Source of the DNA: Pelomonas sp. SE-A7
GTDB taxonomy: Bacteria > Pseudomonadota > Gammaproteobacteria > Burkholderiales > Burkholderiaceae_C
DNA length: 64,000 bases
NCBI RefSeq assembly: GCF_030345705.1
Contig: NZ_JAUASW010000001.1
Span: forward strand, 496,001 to 560,000
Direction: 5' to 3'
Shown here: positions 16,301 to 24,900 of the stretch, one piece after another
Numbering within the stretch: position 1 is the stretch's first letter
Layout of the letters: each line of letters starts with the position of its first letter
The notes under the pieces: generated by a model
The model's input: the letters and a program-made list of their open reading frames with translations, nothing else
Databases searched by the model: none
Told to the model about the DNA's origin: nothing
Program-made: the position numbers and the translations under genes

Positions 16301-17490
16301 GGGGGTGACAAGGGGTCCTGTCGCAGCAGGGCTGCCGAGGCCGCGATCTGCTCCCGATCGAGGTCCTGATGGACCGCCAGGCACAGGCAATGCTCGGCCA
16401 GGTAGACGGCATCGGCGAGGGTCTGGGCATCGGCCTGTGCCAGTTGCGAGTGCAGGTAGATGCCGAAGGTGTGCAGGGCCACGCCGCGGGCGCGCCACAG
16501 GTGGTCACGCTCGTTGCGGCGCTCGACCAGCACCGGAAACACCCAGGGACAGGCGTCAGCCGGTGCGTCCGGGATCAGCGGTTTGACCGGGCCGCTGCCG
16601 TCCAGCTGCTCCGCATAGACCTGGTAGTTGGCGCGGCGTCGGCGGGCGATGTCGCGGAAGTCGCTGGCCGCCAGCATGCGGCGCGCCAGCGAAGGCATGG
16701 AAGAGGCGACCAGACGCGGCACGAACGGGTAATGGGCCTCGCCGGCCAGCAGGGCGCTTGCATCCGGACCGTCGTCAACCGAGCCGTCCGGTGACGAGGA
16801 CGTGGTCAGCTTGCGGCCCACGCGCCACTGCTCGATGCGCTGGAACAGCTGCTGCAGGCGCCGGTGCTCGGAGGACTCCAGGGCCTCTTCGAACATGCGC
16901 TTGAAATGGACCACACGCTCGCGGCGCGGCGGCGTCAGCCACTCGCTTCGGGCCCTGCGCTCCGGCGAGCGCCACAGGCCGCCACCCACGCCAATAGGGG
17001 CGATTTTCCAGAAGCTGTAGACCCGGTAGTCGCTGTCGGCATCGCTGCCGGCGAGCCGCGGCGGATCGCCTTGCAGGAAGGAATGCGACCAATCCTCCAG
17101 CAGGGCCACGCCGGTCTGGCGCAGCGGTTGCAGCCAGTCCAGCTCGGTGGCAATGCCGAAGAAGTGGATGAGCAGCACGGCCGCCGTGTCGCTGCCGGCC
17201 TTGCTCAGCAGGTCTTCGCGGTCCACCGAGAGGTCGCGGCGGATCCGGTAGAACACCGGCTTCAGGCCGGCCTCCAGCGCCGGGGTCACGCAGCTGGGGC
17301 AGTGGTAGCCCGGGATCAGCACCTCGGTGCGACCTTGGGCGGCGATTTCGCGGAAGGCGGCATACAGGGCCGCACGGCCGCTGTAACTCAGCTCCAGCCC
17401 GGGTGTGGCAAGCAGCGACTGGCTGGCCGCGTCAGGGCGAGGGCGCAGCAGCGCCGACAAGCTCGGGCTCGGGTGTGCGGCAGGATGCAT
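16297..17490 (-). CDS. PLP-dependent aminotransferase-like protein (DegT-related)
   Basis: 397 residues from ATG 17490. The fold-type I layout is visible: SYSGRAALYAAFREI, PGYHCPSCVTPALEAGLKPV, LIHFFGIATELDWLQPL, LLEDWSHSFLQG (the Asp-binding pyridine region) and YSFWKIAPIGVGGGLW, in which the Lys is the probable PLP Schiff-base residue. DegT-type enzymes aminate keto-sugars or keto-acyl groups. The internal segment around residues 230-260 is Ser/Asp-rich and unlike typical sugar aminotransferases, so it is a divergent member. It lies 38 bases downstream of the carrier protein gene, so the amino acceptor could be carrier-bound. Confidence 0.8.
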   Translation of the reverse strand: MHPAAHPSPSLSALLRPRPDAASQSLLATPGLELSYSGRAALYAAFREIAAQGRTEVLIPGYHCPSCVTPALEAGLKPVFYRIRRDLSVDREDLLSKAGSDTAAVLLIHFFGIATELDWLQPLRQTGVALLEDWSHSFLQGDPPRLAGSDADSDYRVYSFWKIAPIGVGGGLWRSPERRARSEWLTPPRRERVVHFKRMFEEALESSEHRRLQQLFQRIEQWRVGRKLTTSSSPDGSVDDGPDASALLAGEAHYPFVPRLVASSMPSLARRMLAASDFRDIARRRRANYQVYAEQLDGSGPVKPLIPDAPADACPWVFPVLVERRNERDHLWRARGVALHTFGIYLHSQLAQADAQTLADAVYLAEHCLCLAVHQDLDREQIAASAALLRQDPLSPP

Positions 17491-17528
17491 TCGCGACACC
17501 GGGGTCCTCGGCGGCTCGCGCGGCCGCC

Positions 17529-17777
17529 TCAGGCCAGCTTGGCGGTGACGAAGTCGACCAGCGAGCCGACGGTGGCGAAGGTGGCGCCGTCGATGTCGTC
17601 GTCGTCCACGACGATGCCCAGCTGCTCTTCCAGACCGGTGATGAGGCTGACCACGGCCATCGAGTCCAGCTCGGGAATGGCACCCAGCAGGTGGGTGTTG
17701 CGGTCGAAGCCGGCGCTGCGGCCGTCCAGGCTCAGGACTTCGTCGAGGATGCGAAGGACGTGGGTCTCGATTTGCAT
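17529..17777 (-). CDS. acyl carrier protein, second of the locus
   Basis: 82 residues from ATG 17777 (MQIETHVLRILDEVL). The attachment serine is in ELDSMAVVSLI near residue 40, a canonical DSM variant of the DSL motif, followed by acidic helix III. It differs clearly from the carrier protein at 3198-3434, so two carriers may serve two acyl units. It is the first gene of the leftward arm and diverges from the acyl-CoA ligase gene; the ligase could load it. Exosortase A loci commonly pair a carrier protein, an acyl ligase and a PLP decarboxylase. Confidence 0.9.
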   Translation of the reverse strand: MQIETHVLRILDEVLSLDGRSAGFDRNTHLLGAIPELDSMAVVSLITGLEEQLGIVVDDDDIDGATFATVGSLVDFVTAKLA

Positions 17778-17964
17778 GGGGAACTCTGGGGCGCGCAAGG
17801 CGCATTTCTGGCTAGCCGGGCATCTTACCGTCGGGGTCTGGACCCCCCTGGGAGGGGTTGCCCCTCAAATAGAGGTCTTTGCGGCTTGCGTCACAGAGGC
17901 TGCGGGGCGGGTGTTGCTTGCTGCGCTACATTGCGGGCTGACCAAGCAAGCTCCCCAAAGTCCG
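17778..17964. promoter_or_regulatory. divergent intergenic region of the exosortase-associated arm
   Basis: 187 bases separating the leftward carrier-protein operon from the rightward ligase-decarboxylase pair, so promoters for both should be here. It contains the small inverted repeat GGGGTC-TG-GACCCC near 17834. I found no convincing -35/-10 pair and no correctly spaced sigma-54 -24/-12 element. Confidence 0.45.
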
Positions 17965-19548
17965 ATGTCCGCTCGCAACGACGCCAGCCATCTGCACCAC
18001 CTGATCCTGCGCAGCGCCGAGCAGACGCCCGAGGCCGCCGCGCTCAGCTACCAGGGCAGCACGCTGAATTACGCCGAGCTGGCGACCCAGGTGCAGGCCA
18101 TGGCCGCCGCCCTGGTCCAGCTGGGCCTGCCGCGCGCGGCGCGGGTCGGCATCTACCTGGAGAAGCGCTTCGAGACCGTGGTGGCCAGCTTCGCCGCGCC
18201 GGCCGCCGGCCTGGTCTTCGTGCCGCTGAACCCGCTGCTCAAGCCCGAGCAGGTCGGCTTCATCCTGCGCGACTGCGAGGTCCAGGTCCTGATCACCTCG
18301 CCCGAGCGCCATGGCCTGCTGGGCGAGGAGCTGGCGGCCTGCCCCAGCGTTCGCCATGTGGTGCTGACCGGCGCGCCTTCGGCCCAGGGCCAGGGGCTGC
18401 TCGACTGGACCGAGTTGCTGGCCACGCCGGCCGCACCCGGCCACCGCGTGATCGACACGGACATGGCGGCCATCCTCTACACCTCGGGGTCGACCGGCAA
18501 GCCCAAGGGCGTGGTGCTGTCGCACCGCAACATGGTGGCCGGCGCCAAGAGCGTGGCCTCGTACCTGGAGAACCGGCCCGAGGACACGCTGCTGGCCGCG
18601 CTGCCGCTATCCTTCGATGCCGGTTTCAGCCAGCTGACCACGGCCTTCCACAGCGGCGCCCGCGTCGTGCTCTTGAACTACCTGCTGCCGCGCGACGTGC
18701 TCAAGGCGCTGGAGCGCGAGAAAGTCACCGGCCTGACCGCCGTGCCGCCGCTCTACATCCAGCTGACCCAGATGGAATGGCCGGCCGCGATCGACGACAA
18801 CCTGCGCTACTTCGCCAACACCGGCGGCCGCATGCCCCGCGAGACCCTGGAGGCGTTGCGCCAGCGCGCGCCTTCGGCCAAGCCCTTCCTGATGTATGGC
18901 CTGACCGAGGCCTTCCGCTCGACCTATCTGCCGCCGGAGGAGGTCGACCGCCGGCCTGATTCCATAGGCAAGGCCATTCCCAACGCCGAGATCCTGGTGC
19001 TGCGCGAGGACGGCAGCGAATGCGCGCCCGACGAGCCGGGCGAGCTGGTGCACCGGGGCGCCCTGGTCGGCATGGGTTACTGGAACGACGCCGAGAAGAC
19101 CGCCGAGCGCTACAAGCTGCTGCCGGGCCGCGATCCGGGCCTGCAACTGCCGGAATACGCCGTGTTCTCGGGCGACAACGTGCGCAAGGATGGCGAGGGT
19201 TTTCTGTACTTCATCGGCCGGCGCGACGAGATGATCAAGACCTCGGGCTACCGCGTGAGCCCGAACGAGGTCGAGGAAATCCTCTACGCCACCAAGCTGG
19301 TCGGCGAATGCGTGGCCTTCGGCGTGGAGCATGCCCAGCTGGGCCAGGCCATCCAGGTCATCGCCACGCCGCCCGCCGGCAGCGAGCACCTGGACCAGGG
19401 GCTTCTCGCGGCCGAATGCCGCAAGCACATGCCGGCCTACATGCTGCCGGCCGGCATCGAAGAGCGCCCGGGCCCGCTGCCCCGCAATCCCAACGGCAAG
19501 ATCGATCGCAAGCTGCTGTCCACCGAATGGGCCGCGGCCCAGCCCTGA
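17965..19548 (+). CDS. acyl-CoA ligase (AMP-forming), exosortase A system-associated
   Basis: 527 residues. The ANL-superfamily motifs are complete: LYTSGSTGKPKGVVLSHRN (P-loop), MYGLTEAFRSTYLPPE (A5), FSGDNVRKDGEGFLYFIGRR (A7/A8) and NPNGKIDRKLL with the catalytic Lys at the end. It should adenylate a carboxylic acid and pass it to CoA or a carrier protein. The sequence order and its coupling to a PLP decarboxylase match the ligase family specific to exosortase A loci. The stop overlaps the next start by one base (TGATG). The acid substrate is unknown. Confidence 0.92.
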   Translation: MSARNDASHLHHLILRSAEQTPEAAALSYQGSTLNYAELATQVQAMAAALVQLGLPRAARVGIYLEKRFETVVASFAAPAAGLVFVPLNPLLKPEQVGFILRDCEVQVLITSPERHGLLGEELAACPSVRHVVLTGAPSAQGQGLLDWTELLATPAAPGHRVIDTDMAAILYTSGSTGKPKGVVLSHRNMVAGAKSVASYLENRPEDTLLAALPLSFDAGFSQLTTAFHSGARVVLLNYLLPRDVLKALEREKVTGLTAVPPLYIQLTQMEWPAAIDDNLRYFANTGGRMPRETLEALRQRAPSAKPFLMYGLTEAFRSTYLPPEEVDRRPDSIGKAIPNAEILVLREDGSECAPDEPGELVHRGALVGMGYWNDAEKTAERYKLLPGRDPGLQLPEYAVFSGDNVRKDGEGFLYFIGRRDEMIKTSGYRVSPNEVEEILYATKLVGECVAFGVEHAQLGQAIQVIATPPAGSEHLDQGLLAAECRKHMPAYMLPAGIEERPGPLPRNPNGKIDRKLLSTEWAAAQP

Positions 19549-20801
19549 TGTCCGACACCCCCATGCTTCCCCGCAAGGCGCCGGTTCATGCGCCCATGTC
19601 CCAGTTCCGCGTCGAGCGCGGCGAGCTGATCGTCGGCGGCCTGCCGCTCTCTACGCTTGCCGCCCGAGTCGGCCAGACGCCGTTCTATGCCTATGACCGC
19701 GGCCTCTTGAGGCAGCGCGTGGCCGAGCTGCGGGCCGCGCTGCCGGCGGCCGTCAAGCTGCACTACGCGATGAAGGCCAACCCGATGCCGGCCGTGGTCG
19801 GCCTGATGGCGGGCCTGGTCGACGGCATAGACGTGGCCTCGGCGGGCGAACTCAAGATCGCCCTGGATGCCGGTGCCGACGTGGCCGAGGTCAGCTTTGC
19901 CGGTCCAGGCAAGCGCGAGGCCGAGCTGCGCCAGGCCGTGGCGGCCGGCGTGCTGCTGAACATCGAATCCTTCCGCGAAGTCGAGCTGCTCGCCGGTATC
20001 GCCAAGGAGCTGGGCCAGCCGGCCCGCGTGGCTGTGCGTGTCAATCCGGACTTCGAGCTCAAGGGGTCGGGCATGCGCATGGGCGGCGGGCCCAAGCAGT
20101 TCGGCGTCGATGCCGAACAGGTGCCCGAGCTGCTGCAGCGCATTGGCGAACTGGGCCTGGCTTTTGAAGGCTTCCACCTGTTTGCCGGCTCGCAGAACCT
20201 CAAGCATGAGGCGATCTGCGAGGCCCAGCAGAAGTCCTACGAACTGGCCCTGCGACTGGCGGCCCATGCGCCTTCGCCGGTGCGCTTCCTCAACCTGGGC
20301 GGCGGCTTCGGCATTCCCTATTTCCCGGGCGAGGAGCGGCTGGACCTGGCCCCGATAGGTGCCAATCTGCAGCAGCTGCTGGACCGGGCCAAGGCCGAGA
20401 TGCCCGAGGCCCATCTGGTGATCGAGCTGGGCCGCTATTTCGTCGGCGAGGCCGGCGTCTATGTGACGCGGGTACTGGATCGCAAGATCTCGCGCGGCAC
20501 GGTCTTCCTGGTCACCGACGGCGGCCTGAACCACCATCTGTCGGCATCCGGCAATTTCGGCCAGGTGGTGCGCAAGAACTACCCGGTCACCATCGGCAAC
20601 CGGGCCGATGCCGCCGAGCGCGAGACCGCCTCGGCCGTGGGCCCGCTGTGCACGCCGCTGGACCTGCTGGCCGACAAGATGGACCTGCCGGCCGCCCGCG
20701 AGGGCGACCTGCTGGTGGTGTTCCAGTCCGGGGCCTATGGCGCCAGCGCCAGCCCGCAGGACTTCCTGGGGCATGCCGGCGTGGTCGAGGTGCTGGTCTA
20801 G
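19548..20801 (+). CDS. PLP-dependent decarboxylase, exosortase A system-associated
   Basis: 417 residues, fold-type III (alanine racemase-like barrel) as in diaminopimelate and ornithine decarboxylases. HYAMKANPMPAVV (~residue 75) holds the PLP lysine, followed by FLNLGGGFGIPYF and the C-terminal GAYGASASPQDFLGH. The family is a marker of exosortase A loci and stands next to the acyl ligase, as here. It may produce an amine for polymer modification, for example from an amino acid activated by the ligase; that order of steps is inference. An ATG at 19563 is an alternative start. Confidence 0.92.
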   Translation: MSDTPMLPRKAPVHAPMSQFRVERGELIVGGLPLSTLAARVGQTPFYAYDRGLLRQRVAELRAALPAAVKLHYAMKANPMPAVVGLMAGLVDGIDVASAGELKIALDAGADVAEVSFAGPGKREAELRQAVAAGVLLNIESFREVELLAGIAKELGQPARVAVRVNPDFELKGSGMRMGGGPKQFGVDAEQVPELLQRIGELGLAFEGFHLFAGSQNLKHEAICEAQQKSYELALRLAAHAPSPVRFLNLGGGFGIPYFPGEERLDLAPIGANLQQLLDRAKAEMPEAHLVIELGRYFVGEAGVYVTRVLDRKISRGTVFLVTDGGLNHHLSASGNFGQVVRKNYPVTIGNRADAAERETASAVGPLCTPLDLLADKMDLPAAREGDLLVVFQSGAYGASASPQDFLGHAGVVEVLV

Positions 20802-20814
20802 GCTAGCCGGCGCC

Positions 20815-23811
20815 TCAGGCGATCTTCACTGCCAGCAGCGGCTTGAGGGGGGTCATGCCCACGATCAGGCAGCGGTACATGGGGTCGTAATACATGCCGC
20901 GCAGGCTGTTGCACTTGGTCGGCGCCTGGCCGGTCATGACCTTCTCGGCGGCCACGGCGCTGGTCGTGCCGCTCATCTTCAGCGTCGCGACCACGACGGT
21001 CGAGATGTTGGGATCGGTGCGGATCGAGTCGTTGTTGAACGCGCCCTCGGTGATCCAGAGCGTCAGATAACAGCCCAGCGGCTCTATCCACTCCACGCCA
21101 TAGCACTGCAGCGCGGTCGGCAGCGTGTAGCCGCTGACCGTCACCTTGCTGCGCACGCCGGTCGCCAGGTCGCAGCTCTCCACGGCCCAGCCGCCGGTGC
21201 TGCTGGGGCCCACGTGCAGGCTGTACTTGCCATCGGGGCTGACCGCCAGCCGGGTGCTGGGCATGGCGAGATTGCCGCCACCCACCACGCTGTAGCTGTT
21301 GGTCGCGAAGCTGTACTTGCGCATGGCCTGCTCATGCGGCCAGTAGTAGATGGTCGAGCCATCCGGGCTGAGCGCGCGCGGCGTGTTGGCCTCCTGCGCC
21401 ACGCCACCTATGGTCGGGATGTCGGCGTAGTACTTGGGTGCCCGCCAGGGGCCCTTGCGGGGATGGCCGGCCACGTCTCGGAAGTTCAGGCCGGGCCCGG
21501 ACATGGTGATGCCGTCGGCCGAGCTGGCCGTACCGGCAATGCCGAACACGACGAACTCGTCGCGGGCGTCAACGTACATGGTGTTCCAGTACGCATGGGC
21601 CGAGTAGGGCTTGTTGTCGAACGGGAAATAGGCCTGCGTCTTGAACTTGTCGGTCAGCAGGGCCCAAGCGCGCCTTTCGACTTCGGGCGTGGCCGGGTTG
21701 ACGATCTCGATGTCCGGCTGCTCCTTGTGCAGGTTCCAGCGGGTCAGCATGTTGATGGTGGTGGCGGCGTGGCCACCGCCGAACATCCAGAGCTCGTGGT
21801 TCTTGCGGCTGTAGACCGGGCCGGAATAGTCCCACAGGGCCAGGTAGCTTCGCGACGGACCGGGGTCGACGTCGGTGATGCGCGGTGCCAGGCCCGTGCC
21901 ATCGGTGCGAATGCTGTCCAGCCAGGCGGTGCCGGGAATCTCGGTCCAGCGCCAGGCCGTGGTGGGTATCCAGCCGGGAAGGTAGCGGGTCCGCCCGCCG
22001 CGCAGCGTGTCGGTGCGCGGCGTGGGCGGCGTGAAGTCACCGGCCCATTCATAGGGCGCATCGTTGACGGCCGGCACGCCGTTGACCGGCTCGCCGGTGT
22101 ATTCGCCGGTATTGGCCAGCGACGCCACCGGCACCTCGGTATTGTTGGGATAGCTGGTGACGAAGGCCGTGGCCCGGGCCGTGTCCGCGGCCACCAGGTT
22201 GTTGCGTATCACCGAGCTGACCGGGATCTGGATGCCGGCGCCGCTGAGCAACTGCGTGGGCGTGCCGGTGGGATAGACGTTGATCAGCGGCTTGTCGCTG
22301 CCGTCCGGCGCGCGGCCGTTGTACTTGCGCAGCGTGTTCTGCGCGAGCAGCAGCGAATGCGAAGTCAGCGACGGGTCGGGGTTGGTGTCGACTCCCTGCT
22401 GGTACTGGTCCTCGCCATAGCGCAGGCAGTTGCCGTCGTTGTTGTTGCTCAGTGAGCCATAGTGGTTGACGACATTGCCGGTGATCACCACCACGCCGCC
22501 ATTGGGCGTGTTGATGTTCTGGGCGCAGCCACCGGTGCCGTCGCTGAACATCTGCACGTCCAGCATGCAGCCCTGGACCGTCGTGGCCCGGCTGCGGGAC
22601 TTGATCGCATGGCCCATGCCGGCTTGCGGATAGCCCTGACCCGGCGTCTTGCGAAAGGTACAGCCCAGGATGTAGGTCAGGGCGTTGCGGCCGGTGTAGA
22701 TGTCGTGGCGCAGGCCCTGCGGATCGCTGTTGTCCTCGAACACGCTGTAGCGCACATAGGTGCTCAGGCCGTAGTGGGTCTCCTGCGTGTGGATGCCGTC
22801 TATGCACTGCCAGAACTTGCAGTACTCGACCGTCAGCGTGGCCGCGGGATAGGTGCCGTTGGCATTGCTGACCGTGGTCCAGATGGCAGCACCCGTGCGG
22901 CTCTCGACCTGAGGCGGGCGGGCGCCCCGGAAGTGCAGGCCGCGGACCGTCAGGTTGCGGCAGCTCTGGCCCATGGTCAGCAGCTGCGGTTGGCCGCCGC
23001 TGAGCATGCTGACCATCCAGTAGCGGCTGTAGTCCAGCACCATGGGCTGGCCGGGCGTTTCCCATTCGATGGTGAGATCGACCAGCACGCCTGTTTGCAC
23101 GCCGCCCATGTTGTTGACAAGCGTGGTGTTGCCCGGGTCGGTGGTGGCATAGACCACGTAGGTGCCGCCGGTGGCCTTGACCACGTCGCCGGACTGCCAG
23201 CCGCCCTGGTCCTTGACCTGCTGCAGCGTGGCATAGCGGCCGATGGTGGTGCTGCCGCGGACAAGCCTGAACGGCGTCGCTGAACCTGGCGTCGCTGCCG
23301 TCGCGGCATAGGCAAAGGCCGTGGGATTGGTCAGCCCGCCGTCATTGGTCAGCGAGATGGACTTGCTGCCGCTGGAGCCGGGCGCGTACAGGAAGCTGGC
23401 CGTGGGCCGGGCGGCCGTGAGGTAGACCGAGCCGTAGTCGCCTTCCTGGCTCAGCGAAGACCAGAACTGCCCGCCCGCGCCGTCGCTGGGGGTGATGCGG
23501 ACCCGGCTGCCCACCGGAACCGAGCAGGACACGGTGAACAGCGAGGAGAGCGACTTTTCCAGCCCTTCGGTCGGCCCGACCAGCTGCAGCTGGCCGGCTG
23601 GTGCCGGTGCCGGTGCTGGCGTCGGTACGGGCGCCGGGGCCGGATCCGGCGTCGGCGCAGGTGCTGGACTGGGCGCTGGCGTCGGGGCGGGACTGGGGGC
23701 CGGCGAGGTGACGCTGGAGCCGTCGGCTCCACCACCGCCACAGCCGCCGAGCACGGTTCCCTGCAGGCTGGCAAGGCTCAGCAGAAATCGGCGGCGATCG
23801 AGTTCGGTCAT
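20815..23811 (-). CDS. large exported lipoprotein with beta-helix and propeller-like regions
   Basis: 998 residues. The N-terminus combines a twin-arginine-like RRRFLLSL with a lipobox LGGC (Cys24), so it is likely exported folded and lipid-anchored. Residues 37-72 are a Pro/Ala linker. Residues ~73-175 look like an Ig-type domain. Residues ~178-590 have repeated Asn/Gly/Cys strands (CRNLTVRGLHFRGARPP, VEYCKFWQCIDGIH) typical of right-handed beta-helices of polysaccharide lyases and glycosidases. Residues ~600-998 have Trp/Gly blades (HELWMFGGGHAATTINM, PRALSPDGSTIYYW) like a kelch or propeller. It converges on the polysaccharide locus, so a polymer-binding or trimming role is plausible but unproven. 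Confidence 0.75.
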   Translation of the reverse strand: MTELDRRRFLLSLASLQGTVLGGCGGGGADGSSVTSPAPSPAPTPAPSPAPAPTPDPAPAPVPTPAPAPAPAGQLQLVGPTEGLEKSLSSLFTVSCSVPVGSRVRITPSDGAGGQFWSSLSQEGDYGSVYLTAARPTASFLYAPGSSGSKSISLTNDGGLTNPTAFAYAATAATPGSATPFRLVRGSTTIGRYATLQQVKDQGGWQSGDVVKATGGTYVVYATTDPGNTTLVNNMGGVQTGVLVDLTIEWETPGQPMVLDYSRYWMVSMLSGGQPQLLTMGQSCRNLTVRGLHFRGARPPQVESRTGAAIWTTVSNANGTYPAATLTVEYCKFWQCIDGIHTQETHYGLSTYVRYSVFEDNSDPQGLRHDIYTGRNALTYILGCTFRKTPGQGYPQAGMGHAIKSRSRATTVQGCMLDVQMFSDGTGGCAQNINTPNGGVVVITGNVVNHYGSLSNNNDGNCLRYGEDQYQQGVDTNPDPSLTSHSLLLAQNTLRKYNGRAPDGSDKPLINVYPTGTPTQLLSGAGIQIPVSSVIRNNLVAADTARATAFVTSYPNNTEVPVASLANTGEYTGEPVNGVPAVNDAPYEWAGDFTPPTPRTDTLRGGRTRYLPGWIPTTAWRWTEIPGTAWLDSIRTDGTGLAPRITDVDPGPSRSYLALWDYSGPVYSRKNHELWMFGGGHAATTINMLTRWNLHKEQPDIEIVNPATPEVERRAWALLTDKFKTQAYFPFDNKPYSAHAYWNTMYVDARDEFVVFGIAGTASSADGITMSGPGLNFRDVAGHPRKGPWRAPKYYADIPTIGGVAQEANTPRALSPDGSTIYYWPHEQAMRKYSFATNSYSVVGGGNLAMPSTRLAVSPDGKYSLHVGPSSTGGWAVESCDLATGVRSKVTVSGYTLPTALQCYGVEWIEPLGCYLTLWITEGAFNNDSIRTDPNISTVVVATLKMSGTTSAVAAEKVMTGQAPTKCNSLRGMYYDPMYRCLIVGMTPLKPLLAVKIA
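23596..23703 (-). repeat. Pro/Ala-rich low-complexity linker coding repeat
   Basis: Encodes residues 37-72 of the lipoprotein at 20815-23811, almost only Pro and Ala with scattered Ser, Thr, Asp and Val in PAP/PTP/PSP units. On the plus strand it reads as imperfect GGTGCTGGCGCC-like hexamer and dodecamer repeats. It spaces the lipid anchor from the folded domains. Such tracts change length by slippage. Confidence 0.85.
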
Positions 23812-23934
23812 GCTTCAGGAAACGGCAAGGCAGGGCAGGGCGGCCGACCATTCGACGCGCCGGGAGGGAGCTTACGGGAAGCCGCTAGACCGAGATGTAA
23901 GCGATGTTTGTGACAGGGCCTTCGACGGCCCGCC

Positions 23935-24813
23935 TCAAAGCGACAGACCCTTGAGGTAGTCGCGGAAGCCGGCACCCAGCTGCGGATGGGCCAGAGCCAG
24001 CTCCACATTCGCTTGCAGGAAGCCTTCCTTGCTGCCGCAGTCGTAGCGCTTGCCGTCATAGCGGTAGGCAAACACCTTCTCGCGGCGCAGCAGGCCGGCA
24101 ATGCCGTCGGTCAGCTGGATCTCGCCACCCACGCCGCGCGGCTGGTTGGCAATCTCGTGGAACACGCCCGGCGTGAGGATGTAGCGGCCGGCCACGCCCA
24201 GGCGGGAGGGCGCGGCCTCGGGAGCGGGCTTCTCGACGATGCGGTCCACGTCGACCAGCTTGTCGTTGACCGCGCTGCCGGCCACGATGCCGTAGCGGCG
24301 GGTGTGCTCGGCCGGCACTTCCTGCACGGCCAGGATGGAGGCCCGCCATTCACCGTATTGCTCGACCATCTGCTTGAGGATGGGGGTTTCTCCGACCATC
24401 AGGTCGTCGGCCAGCAGCACGGCGAACGGCTCATTGCCGACCAGGCGCTGTGCGCACAACACGGCATGGCCCAGACCCAGGGCCTGGGCCTGACGCACAT
24501 AGATGCATTCCATGTCTTCGGGCTTGACGCTGCGCACCACTTCCAGCAACTCCGCCTTACCCGCCTGTTCAAGGGCTACCTCCAGCTCGAAGGTCATGTC
24601 AAAGTGGTCCTCGATCGGTCGCTTGTGGCGGCCGGTGACGAAGATCATCTCGCGGACGCCGGCTGCATAGGCCTCCTCGACCGCATACTGAATCAACGGC
24701 TTGTCGACCACCGGCAGCATTTCCTTGGGCTGGGCCTTGGTGGCCGGCAGGAAGCGCGTGCCCAGGCCTGCCACAGGGAATATTGCTTTCGTGACCGAAT
24801 TGCTGAATGCCAT
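23935..24813 (-). CDS. galU: UTP-glucose-1-phosphate uridylyltransferase
   Basis: 292 residues from ATG 24813 (MAFSNSVTKAIFPVAGLGTR). GLGTRFLPATKAQPKEMLPV is the nucleotide-binding signature of bacterial GalU, followed by FAVLLADDLM (metal Asp) and VEKPAP. It makes UDP-glucose from UTP and glucose-1-phosphate, the precursor of many envelope sugars. Its place close to the exosortase-linked polysaccharide locus suggests it feeds that pathway, though it may equally be the general housekeeping copy. It diverges from the 2-hydroxyacid dehydrogenase homologue across 87 bases. Length is normal for the family. Confidence 0.96.
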   Translation of the reverse strand: MAFSNSVTKAIFPVAGLGTRFLPATKAQPKEMLPVVDKPLIQYAVEEAYAAGVREMIFVTGRHKRPIEDHFDMTFELEVALEQAGKAELLEVVRSVKPEDMECIYVRQAQALGLGHAVLCAQRLVGNEPFAVLLADDLMVGETPILKQMVEQYGEWRASILAVQEVPAEHTRRYGIVAGSAVNDKLVDVDRIVEKPAPEAAPSRLGVAGRYILTPGVFHEIANQPRGVGGEIQLTDGIAGLLRREKVFAYRYDGKRYDCGSKEGFLQANVELALAHPQLGAGFRDYLKGLSL

Positions 24814-24900
24814 GCCGGATTGCCTGTTGAATGGATTGCAGGGCATTGTTGCACGCAGCCTCCTGCGTGCTGTGTCTGTGGACGTGGGGTTTGTCGCGGC

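Noticed and set aside
17800..17930. A possible sigma-54 promoter near TGGGAGGGGTTGCC.
   Set aside because: The GG-to-GC distance is 8 bases, but the -24/-12 architecture needs 10, so it is not supported.
23596..23703. Periodic repeat tract as CRISPR or satellite.
   Set aside because: The repeat is in-frame coding for a Pro/Ala linker with no conserved spacers.
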